From an uncultured Burkholderiales bacterium (GTDB lineage: Bacteria > Pseudomonadota > Gammaproteobacteria > Burkholderiales > Burkholderiaceae_C), in the NCBI GenBank assembly GCA_903832625.1, contig CAILCI010000019.1, positions 1 to 34,910 of the forward strand: a stretch of DNA of 34,910 nucleotides, given 5' to 3'. Below, in pieces: positions 23,621 to 32,386 of the stretch (its first letter is position 1; each line of letters begins with the position of its first letter). The translations under genes were made by a program, and so were the position numbers. Under the pieces are notes generated by a model. It ran no database searches and was not told where the DNA came from. It saw only the letters and a list, made by a program, of their open reading frames with translations.

Positions 23621-25243
23621 TCAGTGCTGTGCAAATGAGTCGGCACTTGCGCCAGACCAATCCTTGAACACTTCGGGCAAGCCTGCGGATGGCTCTGACA
23701 GCAAAGCGCCTGCGCTGATGGTGTCAATCAAATCTGCCAAATGGCAAACCTGTTTCTCGCTCACCCGCACCATGATGTGCCTGGCAGTGATTTGATGCGG
23801 CTCGGTCAAGCCCGCTGCCTCAATCAATTCTTTGAGCGCTTCTAGGGTGTTGTTGTGAAATTTGCGTACGCGCTCAGCTTTGTCTGGCACGACCAAGGCC
23901 ATTTGGCGCACTGGGTCTTGTGTGGTGACGCCGGTTGGGCAATTTCCCGTGTGACAGGTTTGCGCTTGGATGCAACCCAAGGCAAACATAAAACCACGCG
24001 CACTATTGCACCAATCTGCGCCCAAGGCCAGTACCCGTGCCATGTCAAAAGCGCTCACTATTTTGCCGCTGGCACCGAGTTTGATGTGATCGCGCAAGCC
24101 TGCCCCCACCAAGGTGTTGTGAACCAAGCGCAAGCCTTCTTGCAAAGGCATGCCCAAGTGGTCAGAAAATTCCAAGGGCGCAGCACCGGTGCCGCCCTCT
24201 GCACCATCGACTACGATGAAGTCTGGGCAGATGCCAGTTTCTTTCATGGCTTTGACTATGCCAAACCATTCCCAAGCATGGCCAATGCACAGCTTCATGC
24301 CGACGGGTTTGCCATCGCTCAAGGTGCGCAGCCGTTGCACAAATTGCATCAATTCTTTGGGTGTTGAAAAGCTGCTGTGTGCAGCAGGAGAGACGCAATC
24401 TTGACCAACATAGACACCGCGTGCTTCGGCAATTTCTGGCGTCACTTTGGGGCCGGGCAAGACGCCACCATGACCGGGCTTGGCCCCTTGGCTGAGCTTG
24501 ATTTCAATCATCTTGACTTGGTCTAATTTGGCATTTTCAACGAATTTTTCCTCAGAAAAATTGCCGCTTTCGTCACGGCAACCAAAGTAGCCCGAACCAA
24601 TTTCCCAAATCAAATCGCCGCCATGAACGCGGTGATAGCGCGAGATCGAACCTTCGCCAGTGTCATGTGCGAAGCCGCCTTTTTTCGCACCATCATTCAA
24701 TGCCATGATCGCATTGGCGCTCAACGCGCCAAAACTCATGGCAGAGACATTGAAGAGGCTGATGTCATAAGGTTGAGTACAAAGTGCGCCACCCACTTTG
24801 ACGCGAAAGTCATGGCTTTTGATGTGGGTGGGTGCCATTGAATGGTTGATCCATTCATAGCCAATGGCGCGCAAATCGAGCTGCGTCCCAAACGGACGCT
24901 TGTCGGACTCACCCTTGGCACGCGAATAAACCAAGCTGCGCTGTGCCCGCGAAAAGGGCGACGCTTCAGTCTCAGATTCCAAGAAATACTGACGAATCTC
25001 AGGCCGGATTCTCTCCAACATAAAACGCAAATGCCCAATGATGGGGTAATTGCGCAAGATGGCGTGTTGACGTTGCTGTAAATCAAAAGCCCCTACCAAG
25101 GAGAGCCCTAAAAATAAAAGCGGCCACCCAACGTGAATAGACATTAGGCTCGTGCCCAGCAAACTAAAAATCAAGCCAATGACTGAGACGATGAATGCGG
25201 TGTATCTCACCGGATAAATCTGATTGAGTTTGTCCAGTGTCAT
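23621..25243 (-). CDS. FMN-binding glutamate synthase family membrane protein
   Basis: The protein has 540 residues. Two N-terminal hydrophobic segments (about 15-57) anchor it. The remainder is the FMN/Fe-S barrel of the large glutamate synthase subunit: ISRYHRVHGGDLIWEIGSGY, KLSQGAKPGHGGVLPG, VDGAEGGTGAAPLEF and the cysteine cluster CIQAQTCHTGNCPTG that holds a 3Fe-4S centre in this family. The glutaminase domain of true GltB is absent, so the physiological substrate is uncertain, as for other stand-alone members. It lies 25 bases after the 175-residue gene on the same strand, with GGAG before ATG 25243, so it probably belongs to the same transcript. Confidence 0.93.
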   Translation of the reverse strand: MTLDKLNQIYPVRYTAFIVSVIGLIFSLLGTSLMSIHVGWPLLFLGLSLVGAFDLQQRQHAILRNYPIIGHLRFMLERIRPEIRQYFLESETEASPFSRAQRSLVYSRAKGESDKRPFGTQLDLRAIGYEWINHSMAPTHIKSHDFRVKVGGALCTQPYDISLFNVSAMSFGALSANAIMALNDGAKKGGFAHDTGEGSISRYHRVHGGDLIWEIGSGYFGCRDESGNFSEEKFVENAKLDQVKMIEIKLSQGAKPGHGGVLPGPKVTPEIAEARGVYVGQDCVSPAAHSSFSTPKELMQFVQRLRTLSDGKPVGMKLCIGHAWEWFGIVKAMKETGICPDFIVVDGAEGGTGAAPLEFSDHLGMPLQEGLRLVHNTLVGAGLRDHIKLGASGKIVSAFDMARVLALGADWCNSARGFMFALGCIQAQTCHTGNCPTGVTTQDPVRQMALVVPDKAERVRKFHNNTLEALKELIEAAGLTEPHQITARHIMVRVSEKQVCHLADLIDTISAGALLSEPSAGLPEVFKDWSGASADSFAQH

Positions 25244-25268
25244 GCATCGCTCCTTGGTTCAAAAGTGC

Positions 25269-25796
25269 TTACAGTGAGTCCTTAAGCTTAGCAGAAAGTT
25301 TGCTTTGCGCCAGCGCCGATACTTCTGCGCGTAAACGTGCAGAAGAAAGCTGTTGGTCTGCGGCATGTTGTACCTCTTGCAAATGATGCAAGATGGTGGA
25401 GCGCAAACCACCAATGTCGCTGTTGAGCTGCTCGAGGCGATCGGTCAGCTCTCGGTGCAAGGCCATGCGTTGGGTGAGCAAATTCACCTCAGCAGCAATC
25501 GTGCGCCAAGTTTGTGTCAACTCATCGGCCGGTGGAGAACGCAGTTGATCAAATAACTCGCTGATCAACGGGTCAAACATTTGGGCAGAGCCTTGGCTGT
25601 GCTGGGCTTGTTGATCAGGCATTTCGGTCAGAGTCGGCACCTTGTCCGGTGCGCTTGGGCTGGAGGGTGACGGCGTCTTTCTGCGGTCTTGGCTACGCAC
25701 ATGGTTTTGCACGATGTCATTGACCTGTCCCCATCCGTCCTCGGGTGAGTAACTTTTGAGTCCCTTGAAGGACAAAAACTGCGGTTCGTTGGACAT
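25269..25796 (-). CDS. Uncharacterised coiled-coil protein next to ParA-type ATPase
   Basis: The protein has 175 residues. It has a short conserved-looking N-terminus (LSFKGLKSYSPEDGWGQVND), a Pro/Ser/Gln linker (about 40-75), and a helical C-terminal half (TWRTIAAEVNLLTQRMALH, then DRLEQLNSDIGGLRS) predicted to be coiled coil. It follows the ATPase gene after 9 bases, the position where ParB-like or adaptor partners of ParA/MipZ/MinD-type ATPases are often found, but it has no ParB or DNA-binding motif. No clear ribosome site is seen, so coupling to the upstream gene is likely. I do not recognise the family. Confidence 0.8.
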   Translation of the reverse strand: MSNEPQFLSFKGLKSYSPEDGWGQVNDIVQNHVRSQDRRKTPSPSSPSAPDKVPTLTEMPDQQAQHSQGSAQMFDPLISELFDQLRSPPADELTQTWRTIAAEVNLLTQRMALHRELTDRLEQLNSDIGGLRSTILHHLQEVQHAADQQLSSARLRAEVSALAQSKLSAKLKDSL

Positions 25797-25805
25797 GGGG
25801 GGCGA

Positions 25806-26765
25806 TCAATGGTTCAGCGTGCCAAGTGCAATGCGTTTGAGAAACTGTGGAATGCTAGTCGTTGCGCTAGTTGTTGTTCGAGCAGAGGTGGTTGATCCAT
25901 TGGGTGAGTTGACAGTTGCTGCGCTGTCTTCTGGACGTGTTTTGTGCAGGCGATGGCGACCCAAAATAGAGTACTGATTTGACAAGGTGCTCGATGTCGC
26001 CAGTAAGTTGTTGCGTGCCGTGGGCATCTGAACAGATTTGTTGCCCGCTCGGGCTGAGCTGACCATGGATGCGTGAGCCGACTTTTTCATGGCCTGTTCT
26101 GCATTTCGCATGTCTCGAGCTGCACATACGGCTTTGCCAAATTCGTTGAACGACGCACCACAAGCATCTTTCAAATCCATCAAATATCCTCGCTCAAACA
26201 TGTCGCGCGCGGTTTGCGCCTCCAACACGGGCGGGGACAACATGAAACTGACAGGAAAGCGTTGCTTGGAAAAAGCATTGTTATTCATCTGTTCATGTTG
26301 CACCCGCGTTGGGCACACCAGCAGCGTGGGTGGCGTGTGAATGGCCGAATCAAACACCCAACGGTGGCGACTCAAAAAGCCGGATGTGGCAGCCAACTCA
26401 ATTTCGGAGACCGAGGTCGGGACAATGACCATATCGAATTCGAACATCAACTCTCCGGCAATCGAATCGGTCCAAGTCAAATCACAAATCACAACATCTG
26501 AGCTTGTGGCGGCACGACGCAAGTGCAAACGCGCATCCAAAATAGGGCGATTCCCACCTTGATCGAGCGGCAAGATTTTGTGTTGCACCACCACCCCGAT
26601 ATTGGGTGCGCGTGACAACCAAGTGCTGGAGGAGCCATGTGTATCGAAGTCAATCAGGGTAACGGCCTCGCCTTGTCGACGGAAATAGGCTGCCAAGTTG
26701 GCCGAGATGGTGCTTTTGCCCACGCCGCCTTTTTGGCTGGTCAAGAGTATTTTGAATGTCGACAT
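25806..26765 (-). CDS. ParA-family (deviant Walker) ATPase
   Basis: The protein has 319 residues from ATG 26765, which follows GGAG. The N-terminus carries the deviant Walker A KGGVGKST (about 11-18) with the signature Lys, then LIDFDTHGSSSTW (Walker A', about 38-50) and VVICDLTW (Walker B region). These ATPases dimerise on ATP and position chromosomes, plasmids, flagella or other large assemblies. About 215 residues form the ATPase; the last 100 are Ser/Thr/Ala/Asn-rich and probably disordered, unusual for ParA. No ParB gene or parS-like site is evident. An orphan ParA beside a flagellar cluster suggests a positioning role, but chemotaxis or chromosome functions cannot be excluded. Confidence 0.9.
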   Translation of the reverse strand: MSTFKILLTSQKGGVGKSTISANLAAYFRRQGEAVTLIDFDTHGSSSTWLSRAPNIGVVVQHKILPLDQGGNRPILDARLHLRRAATSSDVVICDLTWTDSIAGELMFEFDMVIVPTSVSEIELAATSGFLSRHRWVFDSAIHTPPTLLVCPTRVQHEQMNNNAFSKQRFPVSFMLSPPVLEAQTARDMFERGYLMDLKDACGASFNEFGKAVCAARDMRNAEQAMKKSAHASMVSSARAGNKSVQMPTARNNLLATSSTLSNQYSILGRHRLHKTRPEDSAATVNSPNGSTTSARTTTSATTSIPQFLKRIALGTLNH

Positions 26766-27147
26766 TTTTTCTCCAAACACAAACTTAGTGTTGTTATGTT
26801 GATTGCCAATCCCTTTAGGGGGAAGTGAAATTTAACCGCGCAGACCCATCAAAGCAATATCACGACATGGCGCAAAAAGTATCAAGGGGAAGGTCTTCTT
26901 GTTTTTATTGAATACTTATATATTGAATTTAAATAAAAAATAAAGAAAGTGAAGAATATTGTGTAAGTCTATGATTTTTAATATATTTTTGATTTAGTGT
27001 CAAAAAAAACAACACTTTGTCTGGTAGCGCTCGCACAGTGCGTGATTTATCTGATTAACCCTGTTTTATATTTCAACTCCAGCAAATAAAAAGCTGTCAT
27101 TTAACTCACTTAGAATTCGCAATCCTTTTAACAACATTCTTTTGTTT
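26766..27147. other. A/T-rich divergent intergenic region
   Basis: These 380 bases separate the divergent ATPase operon and pal. No convincing reading frame is present. About 26900-27000 is very A/T-rich, fitting promoters for either direction, though I cannot fix them. A perfect 11-base palindrome CGCACAGTGCG (27032-27042) and a shorter one, CCCTTTAGGG (near 26810), could be operators. No sigma-54 element with correct spacing was found here. Confidence 0.5.
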
Positions 27148-27666
27148 ATGTCCAAACGCCACCTTGCCCTTTTGTCACTGATTTCAGTTGCTTTTTTGTC
27201 GGCTTGCAGCTCAACCAAATTGGCTGAAACCAAAGATGTGACACCCAAAGCTGTTGAAGTGTCAGCCCCTCAAGCCGAGTCAAAAGTGGCTTCTGTGGTG
27301 GCCGATCACTTGAACCCCAACAGCCTGATTTCTACCCAGCGCAGCGTGTACTTTGACTATGACCAATATGTGGTCAAGTCCAACGATGCTGCATTGGTCG
27401 AACGCCATGGCAAATACCTGAGCTCTAAATCGGCCCTGGTCATTCGCGTCGAGGGCAATACAGACGAACGCGGTGGTCGTGAATACAACCTGGCTCTGGG
27501 TCAAAAACGTGCCGATGCTGTGGTGCGCGCACTCAAGGTGTATGGCGTAAACGACAAACAAGTCGAGGCTGTGAGCTTTGGCAAAGAAAAGCCCAAAGCA
27601 GATGGACATGACGAAGCGGCCTGGTCGCAAAACCGTCGCGTTGACTTGGTCTACCCCACCAAGTGA
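27148..27666 (+). CDS. pal: Peptidoglycan-associated lipoprotein Pal
   Basis: The protein has 172 residues from ATG 27148; a TTG at 27142 would add two. The lipobox is LSAC with the lipidated Cys at 20 and Ser at +2, so it should sort to the outer membrane. A short linker leads to an OmpA-like domain: YFDYDQYVVKS, RVEGNTDERGGREYNLALGQ (diaminopimelate-binding Asp and Arg region) and QNRRVDLVY. Pal holds the outer membrane to the wall and works with Tol proteins in division. No tolB or tolA gene precedes it here, unlike the common tol-pal order. The NUDIX gene overlaps its stop. Confidence 0.93.
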   Translation: MSKRHLALLSLISVAFLSACSSTKLAETKDVTPKAVEVSAPQAESKVASVVADHLNPNSLISTQRSVYFDYDQYVVKSNDAALVERHGKYLSSKSALVIRVEGNTDERGGREYNLALGQKRADAVVRALKVYGVNDKQVEAVSFGKEKPKADGHDEAAWSQNRRVDLVYPTK

Positions 27667-28562
27667 TAGTCAACAGCGAGGCTGTCCACGAAACACCGCG
27701 AGCATCTGCGACCTTGGTGTTGTTGCGTGACTCGCCTCGCCAAGAATTAGAGGTATTTTTACTACGCCGCCATGCAGCTTCGGCTGTTTTAGGCGGCGTT
27801 TTTGTTTTTGCTGGCGGTAAATTAGACGCGGCCGATTGCCAAGCCGAATGGGTCTCGCACCTGAATGTGCCTGTCAATGTCTTGCATCAGCGCTTGGGTG
27901 AGCCGCAACTCGATCCACTCCAAGCCAGCGGTTTGTATGTTGCCGCACTGCGTGAGGCTTTGGAGGAGTGTGGTGTTTTGTTGGCTCACGCACGCGATGC
28001 AGAGCTTGTCAACAGCTTGCCCCAACAGCGCAAGCAGCTTCAACAAGATTTGCACGATGGCCACGACTTTGCGCAATTGGTCGCGCGTGAAAAACTCAGC
28101 TTAGACGCCGCAGCCTTGGTGCCTTGGTCGCGCTGGATTACGCCCCTTATTCCCTCAGTGAGTAATAAACGGTTTGACACTCGTTTTTTCTTGGCTGCTT
28201 TACCCCAAGGGCAAGAGCCAGTGCATGACAACGTGGAGGCTGTGGAGAGCGTTTGGTTGACGCCTCGTCAAGCCTTGCAGTCGTATTCCGATCACTCAAT
28301 TTCTTTGGCACCGCCGCAAATCATGAGCTTGGTCAATCTCTTGCCCTTTGCCAATGTCCAGAGCGCTTTGCAATCTGCCCGGCTCCAATTACCGCCCGTG
28401 GTGTTGCCAGAGACTTTTGATGACCATGGGGTGCGCACCATTTGTTATCCGGGGGATCCCCGCCATTCTGTCCAACAACGCGCATTGCTAGGGCCGACGC
28501 GTTTGCGTTTTGTCAATGGGCGATTTGAACCATTGGGGGGCTTGCAAGCATTTTTCGCTTAA
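27663..28562 (+). CDS. NUDIX hydrolase, NUDT19-like with split NUDIX box
   Basis: The protein has 299 residues. The GTG start at 27663 overlaps the pal stop (GTGA). The N-terminal strand ATLVLLRD and GGVFVFAGGKLDAAD give the first half of the NUDIX box; about 35 residues later ALREALEECGVLL supplies the RE-EE-G half. Such an insertion within the box is known in the NUDT19 group of CoA/nucleoside diphosphate hydrolases. The metal-binding Glu residues are kept, so it is probably active, cleaving an X-diphosphate substrate in the cytoplasm. Its neighbour acting on acyl-CoA and acetyl phosphate would fit CoA metabolism, by inference. Confidence 0.88.
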   Translation: MIVNSEAVHETPRASATLVLLRDSPRQELEVFLLRRHAASAVLGGVFVFAGGKLDAADCQAEWVSHLNVPVNVLHQRLGEPQLDPLQASGLYVAALREALEECGVLLAHARDAELVNSLPQQRKQLQQDLHDGHDFAQLVAREKLSLDAAALVPWSRWITPLIPSVSNKRFDTRFFLAALPQGQEPVHDNVEAVESVWLTPRQALQSYSDHSISLAPPQIMSLVNLLPFANVQSALQSARLQLPPVVLPETFDDHGVRTICYPGDPRHSVQQRALLGPTRLRFVNGRFEPLGGLQAFFA

Positions 28563-28587
28563 AAGCCTGGTTCCACTGAAAGTGAAT

Positions 28588-29982
28588 ATGAGCGACTATT
28601 TGGAAAATTTCCTTTACGAAGAAGTACAAGTGGGCCAGTCAGCGCGCTTGGTACGCACCTTGAGTTTGCAAGATATCCAAGCTTTTGCGGCTGTCTCAGG
28701 TGACACCAATCCAGCGCATTTAGACCCAGCCTATGCCAACTCTTCTGCGTTTCATGGGGTCATGGCGCATGGCATGTGGGAAGCGGCCTTGATCTCGGGA
28801 GTGCTGGGAACGGTGTTTCCAGGTGCTGGGACGGTCTACCTCGATCAAAATTTACATTTCAAGCTGCCGGTTCGAATCGGTGACACCTTGAGCGTGACGG
28901 TGCGCTGTATTGCCAAACATGACGCGCACAAACAACTCGATTTGGAATGTGTGTTGAGCAATCAAAACGGCGAACAAGTGCTCACAGGGATGGCTCGCGT
29001 GTTGGCGCCCACTAAAAAGTTAAAAACATTGCGCACACATGAGCCTCGCATCAGTTTGTTTGATCCTGAGCAGCGTTTTGCCAATTTGTTGGCGCTTGGC
29101 GCAGGACTGGAGCCAGTGCTGTGCGGCGTGGTGCATCCTTGTGACAAAGAATCCTTGCAAGGCGCAGTGGATGCGCATCGGGCTGGGCTGATCCAAGCTG
29201 TGTTGATTGCGCCAGAGAAAAAACTACGCGCTTTGGCCGTGGCCGAAAACATCGACCTTCAAGGATTGCAAATCATCGATGTTGCGCACAGCCACGCGGC
29301 GGCTGATTTGGCTGCACAAATGGCGGCCGATCACAAACTACAGGCCTTGATGAAGGGCAGCTTGCACACCGATGAGTTGATTCACGCTGTGGTCATGCAG
29401 CCAGATTTACGCACAGGGCGGCGCATGTCGCATGTGTTTCGCTTTGAAGTACCGATGTACCCCAAGCCGCTCTACATCACCGATGCCGCGCTCAATATTG
29501 CGCCGACTTTGCAGGAAAAAGCCGACATCATCCAAAACGCGATTTTGTTTGCGCAAATCATGGGCGTCGCTCAACCCAAAGTGGCGATCTTGGCAGCAGT
29601 TGAAACGGTTAACCCCAATATGCCTTCCACAGTAGACGCGGCGGCGCTTTGCAAAATGGCCGATCGAGGTCAAATCAAAGGTGGTTTGCTCGATGGACCG
29701 CTGGCCTTTGACAATGCCATATCCCCGCATGCGGCTCTCATCAAGCACATTGAATCTGAGGTAGCAGGCTATGCCGATATTTTGATGGCGCCTGATTTGG
29801 AGTCCGGCAACATGATCGCCAAGCAATTGGAGTATCTGGCGGGTGCAACCGCTTGCGGCGTGGTTCTGGGCGCACGCGTGCCGATTGCCTTGACCAGCAG
29901 AGCCGATTCGGCCAGCACTCGCAGCGCCTCAGCCTTGTTGGCGCTTTTGATTGCGAATCACTACAGGAATCATCCTGCATGA
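28588..29982 (+). CDS. MaoC-like hydratase / phosphate acetyltransferase fusion
   Basis: The protein has 464 residues from ATG 28588 (MSDYLENFLYEEV); an upstream in-frame start at 28510 lies inside the NUDIX gene and is less likely. Residues 1 to about 145 are a MaoC hot-dog domain with SGDTNPAHLDPAYA and FHGVMAHGMW. From about 160 on it is a phosphate acyltransferase (HAVVMQPDLRTGRRMSHVF, GLLDGPLAFDNAIS, APDLESGNMIAKQLEY). It would convert acyl-CoA and phosphate to acyl phosphate and CoA. The fused hydratase suggests action on hydroxyacyl/enoyl-CoA in polyhydroxyalkanoate or fatty-acid turnover. Acetate kinase follows with a 4-base overlap, completing the ATP-forming pair. Confidence 0.92.
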   Translation: MSDYLENFLYEEVQVGQSARLVRTLSLQDIQAFAAVSGDTNPAHLDPAYANSSAFHGVMAHGMWEAALISGVLGTVFPGAGTVYLDQNLHFKLPVRIGDTLSVTVRCIAKHDAHKQLDLECVLSNQNGEQVLTGMARVLAPTKKLKTLRTHEPRISLFDPEQRFANLLALGAGLEPVLCGVVHPCDKESLQGAVDAHRAGLIQAVLIAPEKKLRALAVAENIDLQGLQIIDVAHSHAAADLAAQMAADHKLQALMKGSLHTDELIHAVVMQPDLRTGRRMSHVFRFEVPMYPKPLYITDAALNIAPTLQEKADIIQNAILFAQIMGVAQPKVAILAAVETVNPNMPSTVDAAALCKMADRGQIKGGLLDGPLAFDNAISPHAALIKHIESEVAGYADILMAPDLESGNMIAKQLEYLAGATACGVVLGARVPIALTSRADSASTRSASALLALLIANHYRNHPA

Positions 29983-31163
29983 GTATTTTGTCTGTCAACG
30001 CGGGCTCGTCTAGTCTCAAGTTTGCCCTCTATCCTTTGCTCGACCCTGGCATTGGGGCAGCCGAAGTCACAGGCATGATCGAAGGCTTGGAGCCCAGTGG
30101 ACAGCCGCGAATGAGCTGTGTCACGTTGACCGGAGAAAAAATATCGCAACCCATTGAGCATGCCCCCGATCAAGATGTGTTTGATGCTGCGCTTGATGCC
30201 TTGAAAGAAGTTTTGCAAACCCGCTTTGCGGCTATCCCGTTGCAAGCCATTGCGCATCGCGTGGTGCATGGCGGTCCATATTTCACCCAAAGCGTGCTGG
30301 TCACGCCGCAGGTGATCGATGCTTTGGCCGATCTCTCACCGCTAGCGCCCTTGCATCAACCGCACAATTTGGCGGGAATTGTGGCTTTCGGAAAAGCATT
30401 CACACATTTGCCGCAAATTGCATGTTTTGATACCGCATTTCATCGCAGCTTGTCGCTGTTGGAGACCACATTTGCCATCGATCGCCAGCTCACCGCACAA
30501 GGCGTGCGCCGCTACGGTTTTCATGGCCTGTCCTACCAATACGTCAGCCAAGTGTTGCAACGAGTCTCAACCCAAGCGCAACGACGTGTGGTGATGGCGC
30601 ATTTGGGCAATGGCGCAAGTTTGTGCGCCATGACCGAGCATCAGAGCAAGGCCACGACGATGGGCTTTAGTGCTTTAGATGGCCTGATGATGGGGACGCG
30701 CAGCGGCGCGCTTGACCCGGGCGTCGTGCTCTACCTGATGGAGCAGGGTTGGACACACGATGCCTTGCAAAACTTGCTTTACAAACAATCGGGATTGCTT
30801 GGTGTGTCAGGCGTGAGCGCAGACATGCGCACCTTGCGAGCCAGCTCACACGCAAGTGCGAAGTTTGCGATTGACTTGTTTACCCATCGCGTCGTGCGCG
30901 AAGTAGGCGCCTTGAGCGCCGTGATCAGCGGTTTAGATGTGTTGGTGTTTACCGGTGGGATTGGTGAACATGACGCCGCATTGCGTCGCGATGTTGCGCA
31001 TTCATTGGCTTATTTGGGGGTGTATGTGGATGAGCCGAGCAATTTGAGCGCATGCAGCGATCAGATCGCGGCTATTCATGCGCCCCATTCACGAGTCGAA
31101 GTTTGGGTAGTTCCTACCGACGAAGGGCGCGTCGCTGCGCAAGATGCCTTGAATTTGCTGTAA
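29979..31163 (+). CDS. ackA: Acetate kinase
   Basis: The protein has 394 residues from ATG 29979, overlapping the previous stop (ATGA) with AGGA upstream. Family motifs are complete: SVNAGSSSLKFALY at the N-terminus, HRVVHGG, CFDTAFHRSL, MAHLGNGASLCA and VFTGGIGEHDAALRRD. It transfers phosphate from acetyl phosphate to ADP, yielding ATP and acetate, with the phosphate acetyltransferase domain encoded just before it. Acetyl phosphate is also a possible phosphodonor for response regulators. It ends 15 bases from a convergent gene. Confidence 0.96.
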   Translation: MSILSVNAGSSSLKFALYPLLDPGIGAAEVTGMIEGLEPSGQPRMSCVTLTGEKISQPIEHAPDQDVFDAALDALKEVLQTRFAAIPLQAIAHRVVHGGPYFTQSVLVTPQVIDALADLSPLAPLHQPHNLAGIVAFGKAFTHLPQIACFDTAFHRSLSLLETTFAIDRQLTAQGVRRYGFHGLSYQYVSQVLQRVSTQAQRRVVMAHLGNGASLCAMTEHQSKATTMGFSALDGLMMGTRSGALDPGVVLYLMEQGWTHDALQNLLYKQSGLLGVSGVSADMRTLRASSHASAKFAIDLFTHRVVREVGALSAVISGLDVLVFTGGIGEHDAALRRDVAHSLAYLGVYVDEPSNLSACSDQIAAIHAPHSRVEVWVVPTDEGRVAAQDALNLL

Positions 31164-31176
31164 GTCAAATTCAGGC
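31146..31176. terminator. Hairpin between convergent ackA and channel genes
   Basis: GCCTTGAATTTG (31146-31157) pairs with CAAATTCAGGC (31166-31176), 11 pairs with one bulged T and an 8-base loop containing the ackA stop. A short T-run follows on the plus strand only after nine bases. A bidirectional terminator is plausible but not canonical. Confidence 0.45.
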
Positions 31177-31178
31177 AC

Positions 31179-32345
31179 TCACTTGTTTTTGAGCAGTTGC
31201 CAAATATCGCGTTCGGTTTGCGTAGATTGCTCAGGATTAAGAATCAAAGCGTCAAGTTGAGGCGCACTTTTGCCATGAGCCGTGGCACGCAATGCACTGA
31301 CTTGCTGGCGAAAGTGTTCGAGCATCACATGGGCATCCAGCCCCGCGGTGACATCGTGTTGCGCTTGACGCATTTCTTCACGCACATGGGCAACGATGCG
31401 ATCAACATCTTGCGGCGTCATGTGCAGGCGTTCGGCTTCAGCGTCCATGGTTTGGCGCTCGTGCATAGACAGTCGCCCATCGGCCAAGGCTGCGCGAAAT
31501 TCGTTTTCAAAAGTTTCGCGGTCAATGCGGAGTTGATCGGTAAAAGCCGAGGCCATCAAGCCTGCTGGAATCGCAAAAATGCCAATTCCCACAAAGCTGA
31601 TCGCCATGGTCATGGCTTTGCCCAATGGCGTTATGGGCGTGATATCGCCATAGCCTACGCTGGCCAAAGTAATGACCGCCCAATACATGGTGGCTGGAAT
31701 GCTTTCGAATTTATCCGGTTGCGCCGCATGCTCAAGCTCATAGCCCAAACTGGCGGTCAGAATAATGAGCAATACCATCATGAAAGCCGAGGCCAGCAAG
31801 ACGCGGTGCTCACGTTGAACTGCTTTTGACAAGGTGTTCAAAGTGCCCGTGTAGCGCGTGAGTTTGAGTAACCGTGTGAGCCGAAATACCCGTAAAAAAC
31901 GCAAATCTAAGTTGCCACTGAATACAAACGCCAAATAAAACGGCGATACAGCCACCAAATCAATCAAGGCACTGATGCTCAGCATATAACGAACGCGGCC
32001 CTTGATCGGATGGGCGTACTGCGCCAACTCACAACAGCTGTAAACCCGCCCCACATATTCCAAAGTAAAGATTGCTACGGTAGCGATTTCTAGCGCATGA
32101 AATTCTTGCGTGAATGCGCTGGCAATGGCCGGCACAGTTTCTAAAATAATGCTCACCACGGACACCAGCACCGACAGAATAATGAATAAATCAATGTATC
32201 GATGAATGGGCCCCGAGGTGGGCGTTGGATGCAACAGCGAAAAAACCTTTTGCCGAACCGTACGGCCTTTGTTTTTATGTGTAAAAAGGCGCACCGCCTC
32301 AAACAGTGCGCCAATGATGTTGAGCTTGCCGAGAATTAGATCCAT
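31179..32345 (-). CDS. Voltage-gated potassium-type ion channel
   Basis: The protein has 388 residues with six hydrophobic segments. The S4-like helix has regularly spaced Arg/Lys (LRFLRVFRLTRLLKLTRY), and the pore carries the potassium filter TLASVGYGD before S6 (MAISFVGIGIFAIPAGLM). Thus it is a six-helix, voltage-sensing inner-membrane channel of the Kv type. After S6 a cytoplasmic helical domain of about 130 residues (LSMHERQTMDAEAERLHMTP, then VDRIVAHVREEMRQA) may mediate assembly or regulation; I do not recognise it as RCK or cyclic-nucleotide-binding. It is not linked to its neighbours by function. Confidence 0.92.
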   Translation of the reverse strand: MDLILGKLNIIGALFEAVRLFTHKNKGRTVRQKVFSLLHPTPTSGPIHRYIDLFIILSVLVSVVSIILETVPAIASAFTQEFHALEIATVAIFTLEYVGRVYSCCELAQYAHPIKGRVRYMLSISALIDLVAVSPFYLAFVFSGNLDLRFLRVFRLTRLLKLTRYTGTLNTLSKAVQREHRVLLASAFMMVLLIILTASLGYELEHAAQPDKFESIPATMYWAVITLASVGYGDITPITPLGKAMTMAISFVGIGIFAIPAGLMASAFTDQLRIDRETFENEFRAALADGRLSMHERQTMDAEAERLHMTPQDVDRIVAHVREEMRQAQHDVTAGLDAHVMLEHFRQQVSALRATAHGKSAPQLDALILNPEQSTQTERDIWQLLKNK

Positions 32346-32386
32346 GATTTTATTAATTTAATAATAAAAACCATTTTCCAATGATT

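Noticed and set aside
29853-29978. Upstream in-frame start for acetate kinase (42 extra residues)
   Set aside because: The family begins at MSILSVNAGSSS; the extension is out-of-frame coding sequence of the preceding gene.
31197-31829. Plus-strand open frame of 210 codons opposite the ion channel
   Set aside because: The channel has complete family motifs on the other strand; this frame shows none.
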